Assembly (NCBI RefSeq): GCF_016082275.1
Contig: NZ_MOWM01000053.1
Coordinates: forward strand, 1 to 45,226
Length of the DNA: 45,226 nucleotides
Source of the DNA: Variovorax sp. E3
GTDB lineage: Bacteria; Pseudomonadota; Gammaproteobacteria; Burkholderiales; Burkholderiaceae_C
Reading direction: 5' to 3'
The number at the start of each line of letters is the position of its first letter. Positions within the stretch are counted from its first letter, which is position 1. The notes under the pieces are model-generated. The model was not told the origin of the DNA, searched no databases, and worked only from the letters and a program-made list of their open reading frames with translations. A program made the position numbers and the translations under genes. This document shows positions 44,834 through 45,226 of this stretch, in pieces.

Positions 44834-45226
44834 TCAGCCCGCCGTCTTGGAAGAACCCGAAGCCGCGCGCCCCAAGAATTCGGTGGGCGTGACGCCGCAC
44901 AGCGCGCGAAACTCGTTGACGAGGTGCGACTGGTCGTAGAACCCGCCGTCGAGCGCCACGTCGGCCCAGGCCGGCGACGGCTGCAGCCGCAGCGCGCGCA
45001 GGCAGCCATGCAGCCGCGCAAGCCGGCTCCAGGTGCGCGGCGACAGGCCGACGTGCGCATGAAAAAGCTGTTGCAGGCGGCGCTCGCCGACACCGACAGC
45101 CGCCGCCACTTCGCGCAACGGCCGGCGCCCGCCCGACGCGGCGATCAGCCGTGCCGCGTGCATCGCCAAGGCATTGCCGTTGCCCGCGGCGGGGCTGTCG
45201 CGCAGCCGGTGCAGCAGGGCCGTGTG
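44834..45226 (-). CDS. AraC-family regulator (C-terminal part only)
   Basis: Only the last 130 residues are in the window; the gene runs off the right edge. The helix-turn-helix pair is visible: PLREVAAAVGVGERRLQQLF and WADVALDGGFYDQSHLVNEF, ending with the AraC signature CGVTPTEFL. It lies directly upstream of the SDR gene, in the same direction, 50 bp apart, and may regulate it. An in-frame TTG at 45169 might be mistaken for a start, but the open frame continues leftward of the domain to the window edge. Confidence 0.88.
   Translation of the reverse strand, partial: HTALLHRLRDSPAAGNGNALAMHAARLIAASGGRRPLREVAAAVGVGERRLQQLFHAHVGLSPRTWSRLARLHGCLRALRLQPSPAWADVALDGGFYDQSHLVNEFRALCGVTPTEFLGRAASGSSKTAG

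Noticed and set aside
43500..44900. A 466-codon frame suggesting an SDR protein with a long C-terminal extension
   Set aside because: The extension is the DUF899 gene and gap read out of frame after a one-base break near 43890; the natural ending VEAFEM and stop lie at 43879.

Overview
The window looks like chromosomal DNA of a Burkholderiales betaproteobacterium in the Comamonadaceae, most like Variovorax. The evidence is very high GC with strong third-position G/C use, a Bug-type (tripartite tricarboxylate) binding protein, Comamonadaceae-like housekeeping genes (glnS, gshA, ylqF, rluE, hpf), and a short intergenic palindrome present twice. The genus is inferred from the proteins; no rRNA or tRNA is present. 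I see no IS element, integrase, CRISPR array or tRNA.

Layout. 1-4.3 kb: start of an RND efflux adaptor, then a rightward operon of a small membrane protein, a sterol-desaturase-family enzyme, a 2TM protein, a LytS-like kinase and a LytTR regulator, the last four tightly packed. 4.3-8.6 kb: a Pro/Tyr-repeat secreted protein, glnS, a lipoprotein, rluE and an M23 peptidase. 8.65-10.8 kb: an AT-rich island with an FRG-domain gene abutting a DUF262 (ParB/GmrS-like) gene, a candidate defence or toxin module. 10.9-19 kb: aspartoacylase-like hydrolase, Fic/HTH protein with its own operator-like repeats, ammonium transporter, membrane-anchored LytTR regulator divergent from an acyltransferase, a thioesterase and a MuiA/DUF4139 protein. 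19-25.8 kb: a leftward metal-starvation-type locus: Fur-family regulator, zinc-independent L36 paralogue behind a promoter overlapped by a perfect 26-bp palindrome, ABC ATPase, two DUF3526-like permeases and a TonB-dependent receptor. 25.8-34.4 kb: mostly housekeeping and hypothetical genes. 34.4-39.9 kb: an AraC regulator followed by a divergent tryptophan-2,3-dioxygenase-like protein, an aminotransferase, an FAD monooxygenase and a Bug binding protein, a probable aromatic/tryptophan catabolic cluster. 40-45.2 kb: a Zur-like regulator converging on a ZigA-like COG0523 GTPase, a CarF/TMEM189-type lipid desaturase, a SnoaL-like protein, a DUF899 protein, an SDR and a truncated AraC regulator.

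Quality caveat. At least 13 genes carry an apparent single-base frameshift. In 12 of them one missing base, in nearly every case from a run of two or three identical bases, restores a full-length family member; in DUF262 one surplus A in a five-A run does so. This looks like uncorrected homopolymer error in a long-read assembly, not gene decay. I annotate these as whole genes with the break noted. One consequence is a false 740-codon dioxygenase-aminotransferase fusion.

The best candidates for something new are the FRG-DUF262 pair, the L36/ABC/TonB regulon with its palindromic operator, and the divergent dioxygenase cluster. The CarF-type desaturase and the Fic operator array are also worth a look.
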